From Orobanche coerulescens (Eukaryota; Streptophyta; Magnoliopsida; Lamiales; Orobanchaceae): a DNA stretch of 64,000 nt. The stretch spans positions 15,558,358-15,622,357 of the forward strand of contig CM065814.1 of assembly GCA_033398695.1 (NCBI GenBank), read 5' to 3'. This document shows, one piece after another, positions 11,027 through 19,707 of this stretch; positions within the stretch are counted from its first letter, which is position 1; every line of letters starts with the position of its first letter. A program made the translations under genes and the position numbers. Under the pieces are notes generated by a model that did no database searches, was not told the DNA's origin, and saw only the letters and a program-made list of their open reading frames with translations.

Positions 11027-11593
11027 CCAAACCATTTGGTATCAATCGATACAACAACTTCAAGGAACTTATGTACATACTTGTTATCATTGTATACACT
11101 ATCGTTGTTGTAATTGTGCTTAATTGATAAGTGTTTGAGTGTTCATACACGAGAACTATACACGAGAGGAGAAATATGGATTGTAGATTGATTCGGTGTT
11201 ATTAGGATCGTTGATCTGGCATTATTAGAATCATATCTAAATCCGATTGAGGTTTGTATATTACCCATAGAAAGCTAGATAGGTTGATTCCTTGTCCGAT
11301 AGAAAAGGAAAACGATTTAACTTGGACCGACAAAAAGACAAGTGTGTTACGGTTTATCTCGGACCGATAGAAGACGAGATTGTAACGGCATCCCTCGGAC
11401 CGATAGAAGAATGGTGCAGAGGTTGATCTTTAACCTATAGAAAAAGATACGGAGAGAGGACGTGGGCACGTTTGGCCTAACCTCTATAAATCTTGTGTCG
11501 TTTATCTTCCGCACTTTAAATCGCTTCCGCAACGCGAAAGAGTTTCATAACTCTATTTCAAAACGGTGATACCGATAATCTTTCTCCAACAAT

Positions 11594-11605
11594 TGGTATC
11601 AGAGC
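11594..11605 (+). other. Copia-1 primer binding site
   Basis: TGGTATCAGAGC two bases after the 5' LTR, complementary to the 3' end of initiator methionine tRNA. This is where minus-strand DNA synthesis starts. Confidence 0.9.
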
Positions 11606-11639
11606 GGGTATACCGTATCCATATAAAGCGGCTTAACAT

Positions 11640-11824
11640 CCGAGGAGAAAAAGATCCTACGGCGCTCCAATTTACCCCAGTCGAAGGTCTTGCCTTGAAC
11701 CAACCACCATTTTTTGATGGATCGAACTTTATGACGTGGAAGAAGAAAATATCGATATTCATCCGAGTCTACGACATCGAGCTATGGAAAGTCATATGTC
11801 TTGGTCCGAAAATTTCAACGAACA
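11640..11824 (+). pseudogene. Copia-1 gag, N-terminal piece
   Basis: Plus-strand frame with NQPPFFDGSNFMTWKKK, the usual start of copia gag (a Pro-x-Phe-x-Gly-x-Asn-[YF] lead into a Trp). No ATG sits between the primer site and this block; the frame is open back into the LTR, so the true start is lost or non-AUG. At 11825 the Copia-2 LTR interrupts it. Gag resumes at 30219 after the duplicated GAACA. Confidence 0.8.
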
Positions 11825-12023
11825 TGTTTGCCACTAAGTATACTGGATACAGCTTGGAAAGTGTTTTAAACTACAAGCTGTACGGTTTTAAATCTGAGTG
11901 CGTAGCGGAAGTCTTAAATATAGTAAATTGCTGAGGATACAGCAACTCGATATGCAGAGTATACTTAAATAACCACCGTTATTTAAAACAATAAAGGCAA
12001 AAGGTAAATAACACAATATTTCT
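11825..12023 (-). repeat. Copia-2 3' LTR stub
   Basis: Matches 29007-29204 of the 5' LTR from TGTTxGCCACTAAG to ACACAATATTT, then switches to Athila-3 LTR sequence. About 1,010 bp of LTR and the adjacent internal DNA are missing. Confidence 0.9.
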
Positions 12024-12031
12024 TGTCAGGG

Positions 12032-12201
12032 GCCGCGGCACAATGAAGCTGAGCCGCGGCACACACAAGGCACAGCATGAAGCGGTACACACTGTACCGG
12101 GGGCTGCGGCTCACGAAGATGCTGAGCCGCGGCCCGTAAGGAAAATTTGCGCCAGTGCGCGCTCTGGCCCAGGGCATGGCACACTAAAGCCGGGCCGCGG
12201 C
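12032..12201 (+). promoter_or_regulatory. GCCGCGGC palindrome array, 5' LTR
   Basis: Perfect GCCGCGGC at 12032, 12053, 12126 and 12194, with a one-base variant (GCTGCGGC) near 12103. They lie 100-270 bases before the TATA box. The 3' LTR array differs in spacing and in which copies are mutated. Confidence 0.75.
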
Positions 12202-12300
12202 CCCCGGCGCGGGTTTGCTGATCCAGCCCTCGTTTTTTGGACTGTTTTGAAGCCCGTTTTCGACCTAATTCCCAGACGCGTTTTGGAGACTAATGATGCT

Positions 12301-12308
12301 TATAAATA
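12301..12308 (+). promoter_or_regulatory. Athila-3 TATA box
   Basis: TATAAATAGGG at 12301, conserved in the 3' LTR at 20127. Followed by the purine-rich leader AAGAGAGAGGATCGAAGAGAAGG. Confidence 0.75.
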
Positions 12309-13171
12309 GGGAATTAAAGGTCTGAAGAGAGAGGATCGAAGAGAAGGAGAAAAACACCGATCAAGCAGAGAGAAGAAGCTAGAGAACGGAGGAATCCAAG
12401 TTCTTCAACTGTGTTTGATTTCTTTTATGCTTTCTTCAATTCTTTCTGTATTATTCTCTAGCATGTCGGGCTAGAACCCTATTCTAGGATTTTGATGAAA
12501 TCGAGGTTTTGACGAATTGACTTTTGATTTTGCATTATTAAAATATATTTCCCTTTCGTATTGAGTTTTCCCAATTGTTTTAATTACTATCAATTATGTG
12601 TCCTATGATTGATTTGTTTTGATTACGCAACTCGAATCGGAAGAGGAGAGTTGGTAGGAAAAAATAGTGAGAACCGTTTTATCTTGTGAGATAGGAATAT
12701 ACTCATAAGAATTACGTGGCCTGTCTGGAGATTTCGTACTTTTTGCCTATTGACGAATTAGTTCACCTAGGAATAGAGTGTTTTATTCGCCTTAGAAATC
12801 TTATTGACCTCGGTAGAGGCAGTAGAGTATTTTTGCAATCTTCGCCTTCAATAAATTGGGAAATCACTTAAATTCATATAAATCAAGAGTAATTCGGATA
12901 AACCGAGGTGGATTCACAATCCTAGATCAATTCCCTATTTGATTTTCTTTCTTCGAACACTCGATTCTACTATTTGTTCTTGGTTCATTCTTTTATTAAT
13001 TTTTTTTAAATATTATGTGCACCTCCAATTTCGATAGTTCAAATAAAATTAGAATACGCATAAATCGGTAATTAGTGAGTCAGTCCTCGAGGGAACGATA
13101 ACTTTCTTACCACTTTATTACTTGCTTACGACAACGTGCACTTGCGTTCACCAAAATTCGTAATAAGTTTT

Positions 13172-13189
13172 TGGCGCCGTTGCCGGGGA
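13172..13189 (+). other. Athila-3 primer binding site
   Basis: TGGCGCCGTTGCCGGGGA, the characteristic Athila primer site, complementary to a tRNA 3' end (tRNA-Asp in published Athila elements), six bases after the LTR. Confidence 0.9.
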
Positions 13190-13292
13190 CTGATTGTTTT
13201 CCTAATATCGATTTCAGTATTTCTAGTCTTAATTTGAACACCATTTTATTTTTTTGTAATTTTTTATTATTTGTTTTCCTTTCAGGAGTTTC

Positions 13293-14846
13293 GTGTTGTG
13301 CATGAGAAAATTCGGTAACGAAAGCCTATTACCTTTGGATACTGAACTCGAGCGCACTCTGCGTAAAAATAAGAAGGAAAAGCGCGAGCTATCAACAAAA
13401 GACACCATGGCCGATAACACAGAAAATCACGAAGTAGACAACCCTATTCAGCAAGCTCAACTGGCATTGGCACTTCGAGATTATGCAATACCACAAATCA
13501 ATTCAAATTTTTTGGGGATTCGGCGTCCAACCATCCAAGCGAACAACTTCGAGATTAAGCCGACTATTATTCAGATGGTGCAAGCAAGCCAATTTTGTGG
13601 ACTGGCGAACGATGACCCCAACGCACACATCGCTTCATTTCTCGAGATATGCGGCACCTTCGAGAATAACGGTGTTACCGATGATGCTATTCGTCTGCGA
13701 CTTTTCCCTTTCTCTCTAAGGGACAAAGCCAAGTTTTGGTTAAATTCACTACCGCCGGGCTCTATCACGACTTGGGCAGAATTAGCACAAGCCTTTCTGG
13801 CTAAGTTCTTTCCACCGTCGAAGACAGCGAGACTTAGGAACGAGATAACTACTTTCGGGCAATTTGATATGGAGTCGCTTCATGAAGCTTGGGAGCGATA
13901 CAAGGATTTGCTAAGGAGATGCCCACACCATGGTCTGCCTGATTGGCTGCAAATTCAGACATTCTTTAACGGATTGAGTGCTTCTACACGCACTCTTGTT
14001 GATGCAGCCACTGGAGGAGCGTTAATGGGAAAGACAATGGCGGAAGCTCATTCTCTATTGGAGGCGATGGCTGCAAATGCTTATCAATGGCCTTCCGAAC
14101 GAGTGAACCCAAAGCGAGTTATGGGAGTTTTCGACAACGATCCGATCTCTACACTATCAGCCCAAGTCGCAGCGCTGACTCAACAATTGCAAGCTTTTTC
14201 ACATGCTTCTTCCTCCGTTACCATGGAATCATGTAATTGGTGCAACGGATCTCACCCTAGTGCGGAATGTCAAGTTGGAAATCCTTTCGAGCAATCTCCG
14301 ATGGAACAAGCTCAGTTTGTGGGGAACGGAAATAGGCAGAACAACCCATATTCCAACACATATAATCTGGGGTGGCGAAATCACCCTAACTTTTTGTGGA
14401 AAAACGGACAAAACTTAAACCAACTTCAATTTGCTCAACACCAACAGCAACCTCCTCCCGCTCCAAAGATCTCTCTAGAGGAGGCAATGGCGAAATTAGC
14501 AGCAAATACGAGTCAGTTCATGACCCGTATGGAAGCAACCTTGCAAAACCATTCCGCCTCTATTCGCAACTTGGAAGTCCAATTGGGTCAAATAGCAAAT
14601 GTGTTAACAGCCCGCCCTGAGGGTACCTTGCCAAGTACAACTGAGACGAACCCCAGAGAGAGTATTAATGCCATTGGTTTGAGAAGCGGGAAGGAATTGT
14701 GTGAGCAGCCCAGGCAGAACAAAAAGAGAAGTGATGATGAGGAGAAGAAAAATTCGGCGACTGAGGAATCACAAATTTCTAGATCCTCGAAATTGTTTCC
14801 AGATAATCCGACAGCCTATGTGCCACCCGTCCCGTTTCCGCAGTGA
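13293..14846 (+). pseudogene. Athila-3 gag
   Basis: Open for 517 codons. The likely functional start is the ATG at 13407 in ACCATGGCC context; the upstream ATG at 13293 is in frame. The capsid core is clear: DDPNAHIASFLEICGTF, LRLFPFSLRDKAKFWLNSL, WAELAQAFLAKFFPPSKTA, and HHGLPDWLQIQTFFNGL. A degenerate zinc knuckle (CNWCNGSHPSAEC) near residue 310 is followed by a Gln/Asn-rich stretch and a coiled-coil block (FMTRMEATLQNH). The TGA at 14844-14846 stands where Athila proteins continue in frame into the protease region, so it is probably a point nonsense, or less likely a programmed stop. Gag forms the particle and binds RNA. Confidence 0.93.
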
Positions 14847-15725
14847 TTGCAAAAGCAATAATTGGACAAACAATTCTCCAAGTTTCTTGACGTCTTCAAG
14901 AAACTACATATCAACATTCTATTTGCTGATGCCTTGGAACAAATTCCGAGCTATGTAAAGTTCATGAAAGAAATCTTATCGAACAAAAGGAAGCTCGAAG
15001 AAAATGAGACTGTGGCATTAACGGAAGAGTGCAGCGCCATCTTGCAGAAAAAGCTCCCACCAAAATTGAATGATCCAGGAAGTTTCAATATACCATGCAC
15101 TATAGGAAACCTGTCTTTTGATAGAGCGTTGTGTGATCTCGGCGCCAGTATTAATCTTATGCCCCTTTCCATTTTTAAGAAGCTAGGTATTGGGGAAGCC
15201 AAGCCGACAACAATCTCGCTGCAATTAGCTGACCGATCTATCAAGTACCCGAGGGGGGTAATAGAAGATGTTTTAGTCAAGGTCGATAAATTCATTTTCC
15301 CGGCCAATTTTATTGTGCTCGATATGGAGGAGGACTAAGACATCCCAATTATTTTGGGAAGACCATTCTTAGCTACCGGCCGAACTCTCATTGATGTGGA
15401 AAAAGGGAAACTCACTCTACGGGTTCAAGATGAGCAAGTCACCTTCCAAGTGTTTCAATCCTTTCCGTGTCCAAGTAGTGTCGAGAAGTATTCACAAATT
15501 GAAAGCGTAGATATTTTTGCGAAAGACGCACACCGGGAGAGTTGTCGGTCGAAGTGTTTAGAATCCGTTTCAGCTGCTCCGACGTCTAAGAAAAATGAAG
15601 AACGAATCATGTATCTTAAGCATTTGAATATGTTGTCTTCAACATCCGTTCATCCACCATCGAAAAATTCTCATGCTGTCATAAGTTCGCCCGTGCAATT
15701 GAAAATTAAGCCGGAAGTCAAATGA
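14847..15725 (+). pseudogene. Athila-3 protease region
   Basis: Same frame as gag after the TGA. KQFSKFLDVFKKLHINI and YVKFMKEILSNKRKL are the usual Athila pre-protease blocks. The aspartic protease has CDLGASINLMPLSIF (catalytic Asp, then Gly-Ala-Ser) and PRGVIEDVLVKVDKFIFP. A TAA at 15336-15338 interrupts just before IPIILGRPFLATGRTLIDV, the second conserved protease block. The frame continues to 15725, where RT should begin, but no RT sequence follows. Protease would cut the gag polyprotein. Confidence 0.9.
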
Positions 15726-16110
15726 GTGCCAAGTCAGTTGCAAAATGGGTGTTTTGGGTGGCTACTATTGTTAAAGCCGTTTCACAAAGAACGTTGGATG
15801 TCCAAACCAAAAGTCGAACGGTTGAAAACTAATGGTCAAAAATTTAAATTACGTAATAACGATTCGATGGAATGTGCGGAGTCCAAATGGTCTTTGCGAA
15901 ACGCAAACTGATTTTCAATAAGTCCGGATGAAGACTATAAATTTAGTGCTTCTCGGGAGGCAACCCGAGTATTAGTTGTAGATTTTTATTTTTCAGTGTT
16001 TTCATTCAATTTTAGAGTCTATTTTTTCGTCATTTTTTTTGCTTGGATATGCTTATCTCTCATGTTCTAGGTGTTTTCCGTTGAAATTTCTGTGCAGAAA
16101 CCTTCCAGGG
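15726..16110 (+). other. Scar of the pol deletion and post-pol spacer
   Basis: No RT, RNase H or integrase is present. After the protease frame ends, the sequence resembles the tail of the Athila polyprotein region and then the typical box CTTCTCGGGAGGCAACCCGAG (15949-15969). In full Athila elements that box lies after the integrase stop. A deletion of several kilobases therefore falls at or near 15720-15900. Confidence 0.75.
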
Positions 16111-16117
16111 GGTTTGG

Positions 16118-16448
16118 GCCGCGGCACAATGATAGCGAGCTGCGGCACATACAAGTCAAGAAATCGGGCCAACTTTTCTGTACTCTATGCCGCGGCACGA
16201 ACTTGCTGAGCCGCGGCACACTCGACCCCTGAGCCGCGGCACGTTGAAGTTGAGCCGCGGCGCGCCAAGACCCAGAAAAACAGCCCAGGAAACTGTACTC
16301 CGTGCCGCGGCACGCACCCAATGAGCCGCGGCACATTAACTCTCTGAGCTGCGGCACCCGTACGTTGAGCCGCGGCACATGGCGAAATAACAAAAATGCT
16401 CAGACAGGCTGTACTCTGGGCCGCGGCTCACTTAAGCTGTGCCGCGGC
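16118..16448 (+). promoter_or_regulatory. GCCGCGGC palindrome array, internal
   Basis: Ten perfect GCCGCGGC sites (16118, 16189, 16210, 16233, 16254, 16304, 16325, 16369, 16420, 16441) and two GCTGCGGC variants in 331 bp. Flanks alternate between GAG…CAC and GTG…CAC. It is the same motif as in the LTR U3 but denser, and it sits between the gag-protease block and ORF3. The position suggests an internal control region for ORF3; that role is inference. Confidence 0.75.
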
Positions 16449-16595
16449 CCCTGTTGCGAAGTTCAAACGCCCAGAACTCCTTCATAAAATCGATCGACCG
16501 ACACATACAGGTACACTTCATTCCCTTCTTCGCACAGCGCTCGGACAACTTCTATTCAATTCTTCTTCTTCTTGCCTTCTTCAATCCAAAGCAAG

Positions 16596-17112
16596 GTAAC
16601 TCTCATCTCTGAATCTTAATTGCAACATAGAATTAAAAGTGAGGTAATGTTCCTCATTCATGGTTGAATATGTTGTTAGTTTTCTTAAAAGTTCTATCAA
16701 AGTTGAGTTGGAATATGGTGATTATTGATTGATTGTTGATGTTATTTGTTGATTATCTATGGATTGTTGATGTTATTTGCGACTATCGATTGTTGTTATT
16801 ATTGTTGGGGATTGGATTAAGCCATTATCATTCTTATTCTTCATTTAAACCCATGCATACTAGGTGTTTGATAAAATGCGTCAATGAAAATTTTTGAGCC
16901 AAACGTTTTCAAACTATCTGCAACGAATTTGATTATCGGATTACATTGTACCCCCAACCCTTACATCATGTTTAAACTTGAAAGCTCAGCCTTAATTCCC
17001 TCTTACAAGGGTGCAAGCTTAATCGACTCTATAATGACGTTCCGCTATCTTAAGTCGAGAGTGGTGTAGTTTTCTTTAAAAGTTGTGTAATTTCCGGTGT
17101 TTATTTTTTCAG
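16596..17112 (+). other. Putative 5'-UTR intron upstream of ORF3
   Basis: A CT-rich leader (TTCTTCTTCTTGCCTTCTTC) ends CAAAGCAAG and is followed by GTAACTCTC at 16596. The acceptor TTATTTTTTCAG ends at 17112, ten bases before the ORF3 ATG. The interval is 517 bp, AT-rich and without long frames. Donor and acceptor are both good plant splice sites. It implies a spliced transcript feeding ORF3, from either an internal promoter or the LTR. Confidence 0.6.
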
Positions 17113-17122
17113 GAACCTCACC

Positions 17123-18448
17123 ATGGCTAGAAAAAGGAAGATGAGTACGAGGGCCAGGACACGATCATCCCCCACAAGAGGGGAGACATCACAAAACCGA
17201 GCTGATTTGGAATCTCATCAATTCTCCGATCCGGACATTCACAGAATATTCAACGAGAGAATCCGGCCTCGACCAATAATCCCAGAGCGGGGATACACTC
17301 CCGCCCCCCAGGACGGTGAGCTTTTGGCTATGATCAACGAGATGGGATGGACTCGTTTCACTGCGCCACCCGAGCCGGCTGTGATATCTATCGTCCAGGA
17401 GTTCTACGCCAGTGCTCTTTTGCGACATATTCAGGCGGGGCAGATGATGGGGCGACCAGATACACGGACTGAGGTCGTCGTCCGAGGCCAAACTGTGGAT
17501 TTTTCGGTGGCCGCAACTCGGAGACTATACGAGCTACCAGTGGTGGACGAGACGGAGTATACGCGGATTATGAGTAGCCTCACGAGGGAGGATCTATTGG
17601 AGACACTCGCTCAGCCCGGTTCTATCTGGGAGACGCGCGTCCCGAGTTCTTTAGCCTTCTATTTTAAGAGTTCTCGCCTCAGTCAGCTCGGGCGAGCCTG
17701 GCTCTATTTCCTCTGTGCACGAGTCGACCCTACCTCGCAGATCCCCTCGGTCTTACTTTCTCGTGCCCGACTACTGTATGGTATCACGACGGGACTCCGG
17801 TTTGATGTGGCCCCTCGTTTGTCCCAATCTATATTTCAGTGTATTCAGGGAGGGGCAAAGACAGGATTGAAACATCCCTTGCTGATATGTGCTCTATGCC
17901 GCCAGCCGGGCGTAACATGGTCCGACGACGAGCCGTCCATTGCACCCCAGGGTCCGATCGACCACCGCATTATCTCCCATTTTGACCAGTGGGGTGGCGC
18001 GAGGGCACATACTCGGGGACGAGGATTTCTGATTGATGATCAGCACGAGCACTCTCCCGAGCCACTACTCCTTACACATGAGCCGACGGCGGATGATGAT
18101 GACCGGACTGATCCCACTCCGCCGCTAGCAAGAGAGCACCTTCAGGTGATGTTTGACAGCCTGAGGGAGGAGATGCGGAGAGAGAGAGACAGCCATCTAG
18201 CTGATGTTCGAGAGGAGATGCGGACTGAGAGAGACAGCCTCCTCGCAGCTGTCCGGGAGGAGATGAGAGAGCAGGCCCGCCGGGCCAATCGACGTGAGGA
18301 GAGGCGCTTGGCGACGAGGGATGCTTACCATCAGGACTACCTTGCTGCGTGGACGAGCCATATACTCCATCCGGACGGGCCCTTCATCCCACCAGTCAGG
18401 CCATCCACACCACCCTCCTCGCCGGACGAGGCCGGCACCAGTTCCTGA
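17123..18448 (+). CDS. Athila ORF3 (plant transposon-associated domain), intact
   Basis: A complete 441-codon frame starting in CACCATGGCT, an optimal plant start context. After a basic Ser/Arg/Thr-rich N-terminus comes the domain found in Athila-type ORF3 proteins and annotated as a putative plant transposon protein: MINEMGWTRFTAPPEP, VQEFYAS, VVVRGQTVDFSVAATRRLYELP, RAWLYFLCARVDPTS, then SRARLLYGITTG. The C-terminal third is highly charged, with two imperfect repeats of a REEMRxERDSxLAxV unit forming a predicted coiled coil. It ends in a Pro/Ser-rich tail. Often called envelope-like, but I see no signal peptide and no convincing membrane span. It is the only long undamaged gene in the nest, whereas gag-protease carries two stops. 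Function unknown. Confidence 0.85.
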   Translation: MARKRKMSTRARTRSSPTRGETSQNRADLESHQFSDPDIHRIFNERIRPRPIIPERGYTPAPQDGELLAMINEMGWTRFTAPPEPAVISIVQEFYASALLRHIQAGQMMGRPDTRTEVVVRGQTVDFSVAATRRLYELPVVDETEYTRIMSSLTREDLLETLAQPGSIWETRVPSSLAFYFKSSRLSQLGRAWLYFLCARVDPTSQIPSVLLSRARLLYGITTGLRFDVAPRLSQSIFQCIQGGAKTGLKHPLLICALCRQPGVTWSDDEPSIAPQGPIDHRIISHFDQWGGARAHTRGRGFLIDDQHEHSPEPLLLTHEPTADDDDRTDPTPPLAREHLQVMFDSLREEMRRERDSHLADVREEMRTERDSLLAAVREEMREQARRANRREERRLATRDAYHQDYLAAWTSHILHPDGPFIPPVRPSTPPSSPDEAGTSS

Positions 18449-19707
18449 GCTGATATTAGGAGAGTACTTGACTTTTTCTCATATTGCATATTACTATCTG
18501 TGTCCATTGAGGTCAATGTACGTCCTAAGTTGGGGGGGGGGGAGGTTACTTTCAGTTGCTATTTACTTATTCGTTGTTATTTTTCGTTGTTTTTTTGTAC
18601 TCTAGCCTTGCTTGTCTTGATTTTATTTGCATTCGTGGATTTTACGTGCTTCCTTGTGTAAAACTGATGATATGATACTGATTTCTTTTTGAAGAAACGG
18701 TTGAGTTTTGGTCGAGTTTGCAGTCTACGATACTTGTTTTCTTTGAGTATTCATTTAGATCTGAATTTTTTCGTTATTGTAGAAATCTTAGCGTATAAGA
18801 AAGGAGACATACGTGTTTTCAAATCGCCATCTATACGTTTGATTACACTTTTCGCGTAGCTAGTCGTCCAGTAACATGAGTCTTGTTGGCACTTAAATTG
18901 AGTTTAGAGTCGGACAGTCTTTCCCAAAAAGTCGTGAAATTATACATGTTCTATGATGGGAAGTCTAGTAACCGGGGGTATTCACGTGACCCGTTGTTTA
19001 CTCTCGCGTAAAACGAAAACCCTGAATAGACTAATGGTTTAGAGATATCGCATTTGCCGATGATGGGAAGCTTAGTAATCGGGGGTATTCACGTGACCCG
19101 TTGTTTACTCTCGCGTAAAACAGCAACCTTGAATCGGACGTGCGGGAATAGTTATTCGAGTTTTTTCTCCGTTGTAGAGGGCAACTTAGTAACTAGAAGC
19201 ATCCATGTGCCCCATGAGTGTCTTTTACGTCAAACGGTTCCCTAATACATGAGAATGGAAATCCACCCTAGGGTTATCCCGATGAAACATCCCGAGATCC
19301 GAAACCTAGTGGTTAACTCGAATCATTTTATTGATCATACATAAGGGAATGCTGTCCGAGGATTATTTTTGACGATGAAACTCTTGAATTTTTTCCACTA
19401 GACTGTGGGACTGGGCGAGTTGGCTTGTTTAATCTAACCCTTCATATTGGCGGTCGGTTAAATTCACGCTTGTTAATCTTTGAGCTTGATTTTCTTCATG
19501 AACGATTGATTAACACTAAAAATGGTTACTTTGTGGAATCAATGTCCGTGATGTGACTCACTAATACGATACTCGTATTATTCTTTGAGATTTTCAGGAT
19601 AGTATTGATTAGTTGAGCACTATGGATTTGCACGATCATTCACGATACTTCTTATTTGGAATTGATTTTTGCTTGAGGACAAGCAAAGGCTTAAGTTTGG
19701 GGGTATT
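18449..19707 (+). other. Athila-3 3' spacer with paired purine tracts and tandem boxes
   Basis: Non-coding. A G11 run in AAGTTGGGGGGGGGGGAGG (18528-18545) follows ORF3, and TTAAGTTTGGGGGTATT (19691-19707) touches the 3' LTR; the latter is the plus-strand primer. Between them, a box with core GGGGGTATTCACGTGACCCG followed by TTGTTTACTCTCGCG occurs at about 18974 and 19080. A diverged third copy is near 19190 (AGCATCCATGTGCCCCATGAG). The period is roughly 105 bp. Confidence 0.7.

Larger units (their letters stand above)
10602..11591 (+). repeat. Copia-1 5' LTR
   Basis: TGTTGGAATG…CTCCAACA, nearly the same as 32041-33029. Contains an array of ACGTACGT palindromes (10752-10980) and a TATA box at 11019. 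A downstream ladder of four GACCGA(T/C)A(G/A)A boxes near 11320-11410 is in the transcribed part. Confidence 0.95.
12024..13165 (+). repeat. Athila-3 5' LTR (first ~160 bp missing)
   Basis: Aligns to 19868-20992 of the 3' LTR throughout, but begins inside it (CTTGTCAGGGGCCGCGG against TTGGTCAGAGGCCACGG). Ends near CGTAATA before the primer site, against CGTAACA at the 3' LTR end. Confidence 0.9.

Noticed and set aside
11566..11934. 122-codon frame joining Copia-1 gag and the Copia-2 LTR
   Set aside because: It crosses an insertion junction, and the last 36 codons are LTR sequence. Only the gag part was annotated.
12043..12309. Plus-strand frame of 88 codons in the Athila-3 LTR
   Set aside because: It is a translation of the GC-rich palindrome array and promoter, with no conserved domain and no match to the 3' LTR frame.
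16067..16393. Minus-strand frame of 108 codons with Cys-Arg-Gly repeats
   Set aside because: The repeated peptide comes from the GCCGCGGCAC array read antisense. The periodicity is in the DNA motif, not in a protein.
17123..18448. ORF3 as a host gene
   Set aside because: It lies between Athila primer site and LTRs, has the Athila-associated plant transposon domain, and is followed by the Athila spacer and purine tract.
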